This document shows, piece after piece, positions 1-12,400 of a stretch of DNA of 64,000 nucleotides. This DNA comes from Hormiphora californensis (Eukaryota; Ctenophora; Tentaculata; Cydippida; Pleurobrachiidae), in the NCBI GenBank assembly GCA_020137815.1, contig CM035361.1, positions 3,672,413 through 3,736,412 on the forward strand, written 5' to 3'. Position 1 is the stretch's first letter. Every line of letters begins with the position of its first letter. Both the position numbers and the translations under genes were made by a program. Under the pieces are notes generated by a model. It was not told where the DNA came from. It ran no database searches and saw only the letters and a list, made by a program, of their open reading frames with translations.

Positions 1-69
1 ATCGCCCCATTCTTCATCTTCAAAAGTTGTCAAATCAATTTATTATTAATTTACTTATTTATCAATCAG

Positions 70-1653
70 GCTCTAGTGACAGTTCGAAGGAGAGGATCAA
101 AGGCGGTTGCTTCTAGGACCCACTGTCCACTGGACAAGCCCCGGTTTTGCCCCCAATCTTTCTCCTGTACAAGCAACAACCGGTGTTTTGATCCGTATGG
201 GCGATCGGGCGAAAGGAGGAAACGGAGTGCGATGTCCAAAAGGGTAATTGTTGTGAAAGAACAACATCTCTCGCATCTCTTTCATTTTATCTCACGCTCT
301 GGTCTCTAGACGGTGTCTAGACGGTACCGTCCCGGCGTCTGGACGGCGTCTGGACGGTGTCTAGACGGTATCCGTCCGAAATTGAGACGGCACGTCTGAA
401 AATTGTACCAGACGTTGAGACGGACTTTTAGAACTCCGTCTGTATTTCAGACGGAGTTTTAAAAGTACGTCTCAACGCAGTCTAAAGGAAAATCGATGAA
501 AGTACCGTCTAGACAACGTCTCAACTGAAACCGGTCAAAATACCGTCTAAACAACGTCTAGACAACGTCTTAAGCGAATCCGATACAGATACCGTCTAAA
601 CAACGTCTCATAGTATCAGCCATAAACAGTATCTCACAGTTGTATTACAACGCGATAGCTGGATGTAAGAGTGAATGTGGAGATACCAAAACAGTTTGGC
701 TGAATGTAAGAAGAAACAGCAACCCGCCATTGTCGTCTCATGAATGTAAAGGCGCGAAGTTTAATTCTTTAGACTGCCTACCACACATCTACCACTAATT
801 CCAACTGGCATGGGTAATCCAGAATGGTCTTCGAAAACGGTCGAGTCTAGACATCATTATTTGAGACGTTTTCTAGACGTTGTTTAGACGGTATTCTTAT
901 CGAAATTGCTGGAGAAGTTGTTCTAGACGGTATTTGAAACTGAATCGCGAGATTCTGTTTAGACGTTGTCTAGACGTTGTTTAGACGGTATATTGACCGG
1001 TTTCAGTTGAGACGTTGTCTAGACGGTACTTTCATCGATTTTCCTTTAGACTGCGTTGAGACGTACTTTTAAAACTCCGTCTGAAATACAGACGGAGTTC
1101 TAAAAGTCCGTCTCAACGTCTGATACAATTTTCAGACGTGCCGTCTCAATTTCGGACGGATACCGTCTAGACACCGTCCAGACGCCGTCCAGACGCCGGG
1201 ACGGTACCGTCTAGACACCGTCTAGAGACCGTCTGATACCGTCGCAACACCGTCTGATACCGTCTATAACCCGTCTAGAGACCGTCTGATACCGTCTATA
1301 ACCCGTCTCAAGCAATTTCGGTACCGTTTTTAGCTGATTTCACCGAAACCCGTCCAGACGCCGTCTAGACGGCGTTGCGACGCCGTCTAGACGCCGTATG
1401 CCGCAAATGAGAAATTGCCCTCTTATCTCCCTCCTATCACCCTTTTATAATAACCCCCGCTTGCCACCCTCCCGGGACACCAACTTTTCTCACTCTTATC
1501 TATCTCTTATCTCTCTCTCTCTCTCTTATCTTACTCGTATCTCACATTACCCTCTTATCTCCATCTTATATCCCCTTATCTCCCTCTTTATATCTCACTG
1601 TTATCTCTCGTTAATCTCACTCTTATCTCCCTCCTACTCTGATCACCCTCTTA

Positions 1654-1751
<98 letters not shown>

Positions 1752-4003
1752 GCTCTTATCTCCCTCTTATCTATCTCTCTCTATCTCTCTTATCTCTCTC
1801 TTTATATATCTCACCATTATCTCCCTGTATATCTCCCTCTTATCGCCCATTCTCCATCTTTTCTCCCTCTTATCACCCTCTTATCGCCCTCTCATCTCCC
1901 TCTTATCTCTATCTTTAGTCTTTATATCTCGCTCTTATCTCCTATTCTCCCTCGCAGGAAACTAACTTTTCCACCTGTGAAGACACGATCCAAAGCTGTT
2001 TGGTTTTCCGGAACACAGGTCGATGCTCTCAGAGCAACGTGAGGAACACTCTGTGCAGAAAAACGTGTGGAACGTGCACGAGCACCATGTAAGATCAGCC
2101 AATCAGAAGATGCCATTACTATATCACGTGATCTATATTGACCAATCAGAACACGCCATTACTATATATCACGCAATAATTGTTAACCAATCAGAACACA
2201 TGTTTCACAGGAATGTTTGCCGAGATTTGAGTGGATCATGTTTATCCTTAACTCCGGAGCAGTGCAAAGTTGGAAACATGAACAGAGCTTGTCCACAATC
2301 TTGTGGAATGTGCCGAGGGTAGGTTCATTAATTAATTAACTAATTTACTATTTAACTAATAGGCTAATTATTTAAAATTTTACTAGCAGCGGACTTTATT
2401 CTAGCTCACGTGTGACTTGTGTATCTTTTTTTACTAAAATTGTTGACCATTCAATCACGTGTGAAGGGCGGGTCAGCTATTATTAATATCTAATTTCCAG
2501 GAACCGACCCAATCAGGAAATACTGGTCCCTGATTGGCTAATAACCAGTCACGTGACCTAAATATCGAGTTCTGATTGGTTGTTTACTTGTGTCGGTCAG
2601 TTCCTGTCTAATTTCTACTATTTCTATCCCCTCAGATCACGTGGAGGGAGACAAAGAGGACGGTTTATTGGTCACATGGCACTTGGTGGCCCCAAGGCGC
2701 TGTCAGGAGATTGTGCTGTTCCAACCATTGACCACGGACGCGTCATGACATCACGGTATGTTATTGTAGGGCATCACTCAGATCACGCGTGACTGATCAC
2801 GCATCCAGCTCACGCGTGATTGATCACGCACCATGGTCATTAAGATTCAATGGTCCTGAATCAAATCAATCTCTAAATTAGGTCGAGATTGGTGAGCGGA
2901 GAGAACCTGAATGTTGAATGTGATCCGGGTTATGTTAAGACTGGACAGGCAGTGACTTGTGTGATACAAGAGGTGTTCAGTAGAGATAGCCGCTTCCATC
3001 CTTCTTGCATCGAGGTTAGAAAATGAACGTTCGTTTAGCGCTTTCATGGTGACAGTGCTCCTTCATAAAATATTTTGTGCGCACAAACAAGTAAATAATT
3101 ATTCTTGGCACTTTTGGCCGTTTGTGATTATTTTCGAATTCAATTCATGGTTACCATGGTTACCGCCCTGTAGGTTGGTGGTGAGGATTATACTGGAACG
3201 GGCGAGGATTATAAAGGGATCAAAAGTACATCCGCCACGGGAGAACAATGTCTCTACTGGAACAGTGCTATCGCATCAGGTATTAATAATTCCCCTGCCT
3301 TCAAACTTTCACCAACTTTCCAAGTAAAACAATTAATCAATTGTTAATTATTCAACTTTTGTTTAGGCTCTCTGACCGGCCTCGAGAAAAAGGACTTGTT
3401 TCTAACGGAGAATCACAACTTTTGCAGAAACTTTGGAGGGATCGAGGTAATTTAATATTTCAATGTACAGTCGGACTCCGATTTAGTGGCCCCCGATTTA
3501 GTGGCACCCCGATTTAGTGGCAGGATTTCCCCCGAGGATGCATCTAAATCGGGGTCCGACTGTACTACATTTATCAGAATAAGTAAATTAATTAATTGAA
3601 TCTACGTTTTTAGGTAATGCCTTACTGCCTTGTGGACGTTGGCGGGTCAATTCAGGAACAACTCTGTTTCAAGGTACTTTTCACTAAATCTTTTTTCTTT
3701 TTATACACAATTTGGAAATACGCGTCACCGGCGTGGGTTTAATTTTGCAACCTTGATTCGATCGGGAATGCTATATTACAATTGTTAAATGTATTTTATA
3801 TCCCGTTATTATAAATTTCGTTTCAGACTCCCAAATGTGAGGTCTGTGAAGGCCCTGAAGACCACCCTACTTCAACCTTTAACTGCAACCAATTAACGGA
3901 GTGCGAATACGGAGAAGGACCAGAGACGGACGGCATGACGTGGAATTGGAAGTATTGTACCGCTACTTGTTGTAGGTTGTCTGGTGATTTGTGTCATAAT
4001 TAG
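70..4003 (+). CDS. Secreted multi-domain protein with ShKT, CCP and kringle-like domains (5' end missing)
   Basis: Nine exons join in frame: 70-243, 1958-2088, 2211-2318, 2636-2755, 2882-3014, 3174-3279, 3367-3446, 3614-3673 and 3827-4003 (1089 nt, 362 residues plus TAG). The first exon is Cys-rich and holds a furin-like RRKRS. Exons 2 and 3 each encode a six-Cys ShKT domain, the first starting CEDTIQSC and ending CRKTCGTC, the second starting NVCRDLSGSC and ending CPQSCGMC. Exons 4-5 encode one sushi/CCP domain (GDCAVPTIDHGR, VECDPGY, AVTC, HPSC). Exons 6-8 encode a kringle-like domain (GEDYKG, GEQCLYW, ENHNFCRNFGG, PYC). A Cys-rich tail follows. These modules are typical of extracellular adhesion or matrix proteins. 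The kringle appears to have Asp where its first Cys normally stands. The start codon and signal peptide lie upstream of the window, or in exons I could not find. The terminal stop is by read-through; a donor at 3975 (after TGTTGTAG) is an alternative. Confidence 0.8.
301..1230. mobile_element. Foldback element rich in GTCTAGAC palindromes
   Basis: The arms at about 301-571 and 960-1230 are near-perfect reverse complements around a loop of about 390 bp. The ends read GGTCTCTAGACGGTGTCTAG and its complement. Inside, GTCTAGAC and short variants (GACGG, CCGTC) recur many times. It lies in the first intron of the ShKT/CCP/kringle gene. No coding capacity is visible and I could not define a target duplication. 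A related CCGTCTAGA-type array continues from 1231 to about 1400. Confidence 0.75.
1480..1955. repeat. Pyrimidine-rich minisatellite with a (CT)n core
   Basis: This is a degenerate array of CTCTTATCTCCC-like units with an uninterrupted (CT)n run at about 1659-1748. It ends just before the 3' splice site at 1957, so part of it may act as an extended polypyrimidine tract. The Ser/Leu-rich reading frame across it is a by-product of the repeat. Confidence 0.85.
2498..2606. mobile_element. MITE-1 copy with 9-bp target duplication
   Basis: A 109-bp element starts CAGGAACCGACC and ends in the near-complement GTCAGTTCCTG. It is flanked by TCTAATTTC on both sides (2489-2497 and 2607-2615). Internally it carries ATTGG (inverted CCAAT) motifs and the palindromic GTCACGTGAC. 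It lies 30 bp upstream of the exon starting at 2636. Confidence 0.85.
3015..3173. repeat. Dispersed repeat ending in a GGTTACCATGGTTACC motif
   Basis: This intron closely resembles 35715-35910. The two share GAACGTTCGTT-like starts, the TGCTCCTTCATAAAA block, ATTTTCGAAT, and a 3' end with a CCATGG-centred palindrome. I read it as a short dispersed repeat that fills most of this small intron. Confidence 0.5.
3468..3562. mobile_element. MITE-2 copy (TA-flanked, CAGTCGGACYCCG ends)
   Basis: The element starts CAGTCGGACTCCGATTTAGT and ends in the complementary GGGGTCCGACTG, with TA on both sides. The TA target duplication and the CAGT start fit a Tc1/mariner (pogo-like) non-autonomous element. 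It lies in an intron of the first gene. Confidence 0.7.
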
Positions 4004-4361
4004 TTACACTAGTTAATTAATTGGTAAACAAGTTAAATAATTAGTTACTAATTAGCTAATTAGTTAGTTTAATTAGAGAGATAATTACAGCTCCGAGCAA
4101 AACCAGAGACTCGATATTTTAAAGTTAACATCTGAAAAACGATGGAAAATTTATTTTAACAATTATTGTGCATGTGAAGTATATTTGTTATTTATTTAAT
4201 CTTTATTTCATCCAAGATATGTATGCAGGACAATTCTGTGAATATGATAATTTAATTTTTGAGTTAGACATCACCGAGTTAATTATTGTGAATATATCTA
4301 CAGTCAAACCTCCATTTGTGCATGGTAAATATTCGTATTTATGAGGAATTTACCTGTCCAG

Positions 4362-4470
4362 CAGGAACCGACCGAAACAAGTAAACAACCAATCAGAACT
4401 CGTTATTTAGGTCACGTGACTAATTATCAGCCAATGAGGGACCACTATTTCCTGATTCGGTCGGTTCCTC
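4362..4470 (-). mobile_element. MITE-1 copy, reverse orientation
   Basis: CAGGAACCGACCGAAACAAG at the left and GATTCGGTCGGTTCCT at the right frame an internal sequence that is the reverse complement of the other MITE-1 copies. The CCAAT motifs and the CACGTG core are present. No clear target duplication. Confidence 0.75.
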
Positions 4471-6473
4471 CAGTATAATAAGCTGATGTTCCGGTAAGTC
4501 GAGGTTTGACTTAAAACTCAATATATACATATACTGTACAATTACCCATTGATTTTGTTTTATTCTGCATTTGAAATTATTTTGTTTTCACTGTCTCGAT
4601 CTGTCCCCCGATTTACCGGGATACCCGGGGGAGTTTCCCTTTCCCCGGGAAAGGGTTTTGCCCGGGGTTAAATACCAGGGGTTAAATATCAGGGGAGTAT
4701 GTATCTTCTTGGTAAATCAGGGTTCCGGTAAATTGGGGTCTGACTGAATTTTCACTGCGCTGGCAAGCACAAAGGTGGCCACCCTCCCCAAACCTTTCCC
4801 AAAAAGTGTATTTGAGGTTTCTACTAATGGGATATTTCAGAAAGGATCCATTTAAGGTATAATAACGCCAAATCGCATTTTATAAACTCAATCCATAACA
4901 TCCTTACAAGCAGCTTGTAATCATCCAGGTGCACTTTGCTGACCCTTTGTCAATTTTCACTGGCCCTTTCTCTCCTGACACAAGACAAAGCTGTCTGTCG
5001 GCGCCATGATACCCAATTTGCTCAGATGGGTTCGCGGCGCCAGACAGAGACAAAGCAGTCGGTATAAAACTCTTTGATACTTGATACTTGGAACGGTCTC
5101 CTCAATCATTCGAGTGGCCGGCTTCCGGTATCCTCACTCTTAGCGTCGTAAGCTGTCGCCATTCGTTACGGTTCATTGCAGTCGTAGTAATTGTACGGAT
5201 AGACTGGGATTTCCCTGTGACTCATAAGTATATGGTTACCCTAGCTTTCTCTCTTGGGCAGCTTCTCCTCAGTAATGTTGAAAAGCTGACAAGCTGTCAG
5301 GCCAATGTAATGCTCTGACCATGACAGTACATACTGTCATGGTCAGAGCATTGGCTCCGTGAGAGAAATGAGGATAGGGCCAGGCCAATGCTGCTGACAG
5401 TTGAAAATTGATGCCAATATTTGCCTTGTTTGAACAAAACAAGCCAATATCGGGGTTGTGAAAGTCTTTCTGGCTGATCTATTTTCACAGTTTCAAGCTT
5501 AATTTACGTTGTAAAATGATTTTTTTTCATATTTTTACCAAGCTCTTTTCTAGCCAAAACTTACAGCTGATATTACTTAGCCAAAACTTACAGTCGACAT
5601 TAAAAACTGTTAGTCCGTGTCCGATTTTCATACGGATTGTATTGTTTTCTCTACCATATTTCTATTTTCTCTTCTCTAAGTTCTATAGAATTGCGTATAC
5701 TACTCCCACTACCAATAAAACAGTTACATCTCTATTTGACCACCCTGATAAGTGGTTTATTTAATAAGAAACTAGAGAGAGACCTATCCGGCCACATTAT
5801 AGCTCTCAGGCACCATCTGAATATAAAAGGGGAAACTTCCAGAGCAACAATTTTAGTTTGAACATCATTTTACAGCTGCACAAGTGTGATGACCTAGTTG
5901 GAGCAGATTTGTAAAATGGTTTATAGTTTGCCATACCTTAATTTAACTTCTGAGACCAGAGTAGTTTAAAGTTTTACTACCCCACAGCTCGACTAGTAAA
6001 AGGGAGGGCAATATCACATGCATTACATAACAGTTTCTAAGCTTCCACATAAATATAATTGAATTACAAGTTCAACGCTAGTTCCATGTGAAGTAACATA
6101 CTTCACTGCGTGTTCCTGTGTTCATTTGAGAGATATCAGATTCTGCAGAGTTTCTCGAAGCTTTTCTATGATACCCATTTATACTGGACCAATGGTAACG
6201 CTTTGGGCATCACCACTGGACACTGGTTATAGAGTGAAAGGTAATGCGTTTGATTTGGTTAGTACTTAGATGTTACAATATATTTTACATCCACTTAAAA
6301 TGCTTTTTCCTCTGCAGTTTTCACACTGCTTTACTTTTACACACTCTCAGCTTCCTACCTCTTTCACCTATTTACACATTTTGTCTTTCTCTTCCTCACA
6401 CAGTACTTCCCCAGCTCTGTCACTCTCTGCCCCTAGCTGTGTGTGTGTGTCTCTCTCTCTTTCTATCTATATG

Positions 6474-6505
<32 letters not shown>

Positions 6506-8144
6506 CCCCCTCTCTCTCTCACTTCCCTCTCCCTCTCAACAGTTGATGCAGCACCTACTTCCTGCGTCGGAACAATGACATTTGCTGTAGCTCGCTAGCA
6601 CGTGTCCAACTGCTACTACAATTCACATGTGTGTCAAATCACGTGCATTTGCACGTGCAAATATATTGTGTTTCATACCGTACACCACCAATCGTGTCAA
6701 ATATATTGGGAACTGGATTTGAAGTTGCCTTTTGCCTTGCTCGACCCTGTTTCACAAACTGTAAAGGAGTGTTAGAACATAACATGCTGCCATATAAAGT
6801 TTATTCCTGCAGTTCTCTCTTCAGCTTTTATAGTTTTACATAGCTTTGAGGTGCAACTTCAGTCTTTAGGGTCCTCTGACCCGGCTTCTTCTTCATTTTC
6901 TTCGAGACTCTCTCAGCCTCCGACCCGGCTTTTTTCTTTTTCTTCTTCGAGACTCTCTCAGCCTCCGACCCGGCACTCTAAGTTGAAGAAGCTGAAGTGA
7001 ATTTAACATGAAGTTAGTGTGGGCTACTCTATATAGCTATTGTATTACTCAACCTCATAGGACATATATAGAGGTTCCATTATAGATGAGCTATTGTATG
7101 AGAAGAGACAGACAAAGGGCTGTGTACTGTGTGAGCTCTTCATAGCTATAATAATTGGTAAAATTCGTAAGGAAAGAGAAGCACCTCTACTTGAAAGTTC
7201 TGTGTTTGTAATTGTCATATTTTGTGAAAATTTTCTGTGAAATTTAAGTTTTATGCTTTCAGTTCAATAGGTTTTTTTGGAGCTACACTATAGTTTGCAG
7301 AAAGGAGGGCTTGTTTGTAGGAATGAAGGCGGAAGAAATAACGCTATGCCAAGAGAAGTAGCTTAGTTAGAAAATTAAAAGAATTATGTTTGGTTAGTAT
7401 TTTCTCACCATGCTGACAGCTACAAGAAAAGAAAACATGAGTTCGCATGAACAAAGGGTGAGGCCGCTGCAGCAGTGGCCAATGTGTTTTGGGAATTGCA
7501 TTGTGGTTGATGTTTAGTGCTAAAGTATTGGAATGAACTCGACGTGATGTAGAAAGTTCCTGACGGTAACATGATCTCATAATTCATACGAAAGATGATC
7601 TGTAACTGGATCAGGCCTTCATTTCAACACCAGCTTCGATACACTGTGTATGTAAAACAGCAACCCCTAAATTATATAACACTGCAGAATCTTTTCATGA
7701 TCTTCTTCTTCTGGGAGAGTTGTTTTGTTCAAACCCTTTTTGGAGGGTCGAACACAAGGCAATGGGAGAGTCGAGTTTGGAACTACATATCGCGAATTTT
7801 GTCAATGCGATATGATCGACTCTACTATGAGTGCAGTTGTCACATTGGTCAGTGTGTAGGAGGTGTGTATGACATGGTACCAGGTGTGTTCCAAATTATA
7901 GCACCCACCCTGCTGCCCCCTGCATGACAGCCTTTTTGAGAGTTGAGAGCATCTCCCCTGCCCTCTCTGGAGATAATAGTTTGTGATAGGTAGCTAGGCA
8001 TTTGGCTACTTTGAATGAATAAAGTATCGAATATCTCAAACTGGTGTTTGAGCATGTACTGGGTGTCTGAGTGTGGTCTGGATAAATCCACCATACCACA
8101 GTCGAAGACAGATATTGGGTGTCAACCAGCTCATCCATCATGAT

Positions 8145-8253
8145 CAGGAACCGATCGAATCAGGAAATACTGGTCCCTGATTGGCTGATGACCAGTCACG
8201 TGACCTAAATAACGAGTTCTGATTGGTTGTTTACTTGTTTCGGTCGGTTCTTG
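8145..8253. mobile_element. MITE-1 copy
   Basis: A full-length 109-bp copy with CAGGAACCGATCGAATCAGG at the left and CGGTCGGTTCTTG at the right. Both ends carry one or two substitutions relative to the family, so it is probably older than the copy at 8470. Confidence 0.8.
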
Positions 8254-8469
8254 ATCAACGTAAAACTATTCACTGAGTAAATAACACACCCACTTATAGG
8301 GCGTAACTATTTATTGAGTTGATACAAAGTTGCCGGCCATATCCTATTCCTTTTTCCTGTTGAGTAAGAAATAAAAACTACTTGTATAATTAAGTAGCTC
8401 ACGTACTGCTTATTTTTCATAAATTGATGATTGTGATCACAGTCGAGGGTTCACTGAACCGGTTCAGAT

Positions 8470-8578
8470 CAGGAACCGACCGAATCAGGAAATACTGGTC
8501 CCTGATTGGCTGATAACCAGTCACGTGACCTAAACAGCGAGTTCTGATTGGTTGTTTACTTGGTTCGGTCGGTTCCTG
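8470..8578. mobile_element. MITE-1 copy with 8-9 bp target duplication
   Basis: A full-length copy flanked by GTTCAGAT at 8462-8469 and again at 8579-8586. One further G could belong to either the element or the duplication, so the target length is 8 or 9 bp. Confidence 0.85.
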
Positions 8579-9485
8579 GTTCAGATCAAACAAAACCATA
8601 ATCTTTTACAATTGGAGCTTTAACACATAATATTTCCCAATTGCTCAACTTTCCCAGTCTTTGTTGTTGAGTTACTCAACTCTTTGTCTTTTTCTTCAGC
8701 AACTACGCCTCTGATATAATTTTATAATTCATGCTGAATGATCATATGTTTTATGCTGAATATGCAGAGTCAGAGAGAGATGAGTCAGCAGCATGGTGAA
8801 CCCTAATATAGCTGCGCATAGTGTAACATAAACATAGAGTAAAACACAAGCTGTCAGGCCAGCGCATGAGCTTTGACACATTGCGACTCATGCTCTGACA
8901 GCTGTGAAACATCATGAGTTTCTTTATAAACATGAGTCTTTGTACGTGTGTTTCAGACCGACAATATGTTGTTGCTTTAGTTACCATTCGCACAATGTAC
9001 AGTCGGACCCCGATTTACCGGAAATGCTCAGGGGAAAGGGGTTTTGCCCGGTAAATCGGGGTCCGAAAGTACCTTTGTCAATATCCTAGCAATTAGTTTG
9101 TAATAGGTTTGTGTGGTAGGCAAGGTGCGGAAAACTATTCCACATGGTGTTAATTGGTAGAATTCTACTGTGGAGAAAGAACGGACATAATTCTTACTTT
9201 TTATTTCCTCGCTGTTATAGCCTATCCGCGAAATAGTAGCTTTCATGAGCCTTTTCTATGCAGCTTATGATGCTTCTAGCATGTGTTATTTTTAGTTAAT
9301 TATTTGCTACGATTATTCATTAAGCGATACCCCCAAAATCTGTTCAGGCCTAAATCTGTTCAAAGTCCAAAAATATATTTTGTTGGTTGTTTACAGTATG
9401 AACCCATAAATCCATTCGAAAATAAGCACACTAGTGCACAGTACCCGTAATTAAATCCAGTTATTAACCCAATAGTGCATCAGCA

Positions 9486-12400
9486 ATGATCAAGCCTAAG
9501 AAGTATGATTGGAAGGATTCCAACATGGCCCTTTTTGGGTCCGACCTGGATAAGGGTGTCAAGAAGGAGGCGGCCAAACTTGAACCTGCCTGGGAGGGAT
9601 CTGGTAAGAAATTACTTTACTAATATTAGTATGAATTTAGTCGTAATTTTACTATACTTTTATCTAAAAATGAAAGTACCCTAGACATAGCTTCCGCGTG
9701 AAACATCCCTCTGATCAAGAACCGACCGAATCAGGAAATACTGGCCAATGGCTGATAACCAGTCACGTGACCTAAATAACGAGTTCTGATTGGTTGTTTA
9801 CTGATACCCATATAATTTCAGGTCAAAAGGTTGGTATGGAGATCTGGAGAGTCGTCAAGTTTAAGATTCAGAAGTGGCCTGTTGAGGACCATGGAAAATT
9901 CTACAGTGGAGACTCTTACATTATTCTCAACACTTACAAGTAAGAGCTAAATTGCAACCTATTCTTGCTCCTATGTGAGATCGATCTCAGTCGCGCGCGA
10001 CGTCGATCTCACTCAGGTATCAATGTGGCCAATACAAGTAAGAGCTAATTTCATGTCTATATGAATGAGTAGATCTTGTACAATTTTATTAATTCAGTTA
10101 AAGGATATTTTATCTTCAATTCAGGAACACTATAGTGCATTCATTGTTCATTCATCACTCATCAGGAACCCTTAGTTTATTCATTGTTCATTCGTTAGGA
10201 ACCGTTAGTTTATTTATTGTTCATTCATTGCAGGAACCCCGATGAGGATGACCTAGAATATGATCTCCACTTTTGGATTGGAAAATATTCCACACAGGAT
10301 GAGTATGGAACTGTTGCCTACAAAACTGTCGAGTTGGACACTTACCATAACGATAAACCCGTCCAACATAGGTGTGATTAGTTAATTAGTTGGTAATTAA
10401 TTAGTAATTAGTGGTCCAGCACAGGTGTGATTAGTTAATTATTAATTGGTAATTAATTAGTAATTAGTGGTCCAGCACAGGTTTTAAAACCATTGATGAG
10501 TTAGTATTAAGCGATCCGTAAACGTTGACATTTAATTTTCTCAACACAGCTGCCCTATGCAATAAACTATTAGTTAATTAATTAGTTAATTGATGACTAT
10601 TCCAGGGAGATCCAGGGAAATGAATCAAGTTTATTCCAGACCTACTTCCCCAAGGGAATCGAGCTGCTGAAGGGTGGTGCTGAGAGTGGATTTAGGCACG
10701 TCAAACCCACAGAGTATAAACCTCGACTTTTCCAATTCGTCGGTAATTACAACAACAAATTGATCCTTGTGTTTTTTTAGGACACGACATGACAGCTTCA
10801 CATATTTAATTGATCGCTATAATAGATAATACAAATTAAAAACGACAGCAGTTTTTAAGGTCTATACACATGTTTCATGGTGCCCCACGAGGAGGCACCA
10901 ATCATATAAGATAATGATAATTTTAGTTATTTTAAAGTTTAACACCTTATTTTCAGGCACAACCTATGCCAATACCGTCATCAAAGAGGTGGGTCTCTAC
11001 AGGCAGTCACTGAACAAGGAGGATGTTTTTGTTCTTGATCGAGGTCTGGAGATCTTCCAAATTAACACTCCTAAATGCGACAAAGATGAAAAGGTAACTA
11101 ATAGTTATATCATATGCCCAAATATGGACAATAGTTACTAACTATTGTCCATATTTGGGCATATGATATCATCACATGTCCAAATATGGTCATATATGAC
11201 GTTGACACACCTAAATTCGAGAAAGTTTATTTTGCCTTGCAAGCCTTGTCTTTTCTGTTCTAACCGCTTCCCGATCTATAGAATATAGATCTATCGAGTT
11301 GCTTAGTTGCTCATTAATAAGCACGTCAACTGCTCAGGAACCGACCTTAAGTTAACTAATTCTAATATATCTGTTTGGTTTCATAATTCACACCAATGGT
11401 GTTGGTGAATAATCAAACCAAACAAATATATTTGCACTGCAGCCTCCACCATCTCATCCAAATAATTCTAATATGTACTTGTAGGTGAAGGCAATGCACT
11501 ATTGTTTGAAACTAAAGGATGAGAGATGCGGAAGACCCAAGATTATCCAGGTTGACGACAATAACCCTCTAGAGGAAGAAAAGGTGAGTGAGCTGCACGT
11601 GCAGATATCGGGAAGGGGGAAAGGGGCAAGAAAAGGTGAGTGAGATGCACGTGCACCCCTTCTTGGCTCCATTGCAACCTATTCTCGATCTCACTCAGGC
11701 ATCAATGTGGCCAACACCCTTTCCAACAACAGATCTGGGAAGATCAATCTAATCTTTTTATTACAAAATACAACCAGCTGAAAGGGAGTGCCACTAACTA
11801 TACGCACACTTAACTATAATATATACTATTAATTAATCAATTAACTAATTAATTAACATTCCTAAATAGGTTGCTGAGGTGATCAAGGATAAGACGAAGA
11901 AAGAAAAGACCGGACCTCCCCCTGGACCACACACCAACAAACTCGTCAAGGTAGGAGTCTAGAAACTGATCTTCTTCTAGGTACTAGAGTAATAATAATT
12001 GTAGAACTAGTAGTAGTAGTACAGTCGGACCCCGATTTAGTGGCACCCCGATTTAGGGACAGAATTTTTTTTCCCCGATATAGGAAATTAACCTTATTTG
12101 ACCCCGATTTAGTGGACACCCCGATTTAGTGAACAAGAGCCTTTCTCCCGAGGGTGTCCCTAAATCGGGGTCCGACTGTAGTAGAAATTATTTAGTGGAA
12201 GTAGTAGGTGCTATTCATATAATAGTGGGATAAACTTCTATCATTAGTTAGTAAGTTTAATTAGTTATTTAACCAATTAATCATGATTTCACCCCTGATC
12301 AGGTGTCGGATGAGTCGGGAACCTGCAAAATGGTTGAGATTGCCAGTGGTCAGCTGGAACAGGACCAACTTGACCCCAACGATGTCTTTATTGTCGACCT

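Larger units (their letters stand above)
4004..9485. other. Intergenic region between the ShKT/CCP/kringle gene and the gelsolin-like gene
   Basis: I find no exon chain here that I can support. It holds a degenerate MITE-2 (about 4590-4745), a perfect hairpin with 20-bp arms at 5309-5328 and 5333-5352, a mixed TG/CT/CA microsatellite at about 6440-6530, and a tandem duplication with GACCCGGC ends at about 6880-6975. It also has two full MITE-1 copies and a MITE-2 at about 9000-9068. Short frames such as 7595-7927 have no recognisable domain. Confidence 0.55.

Noticed and set aside
5309-5352. Perfect 20-bp-arm hairpin as a possible microRNA precursor
   Set aside because: The perfect stem with a 4-base loop and the repeat-rich setting fit a small foldback better than a microRNA hairpin.
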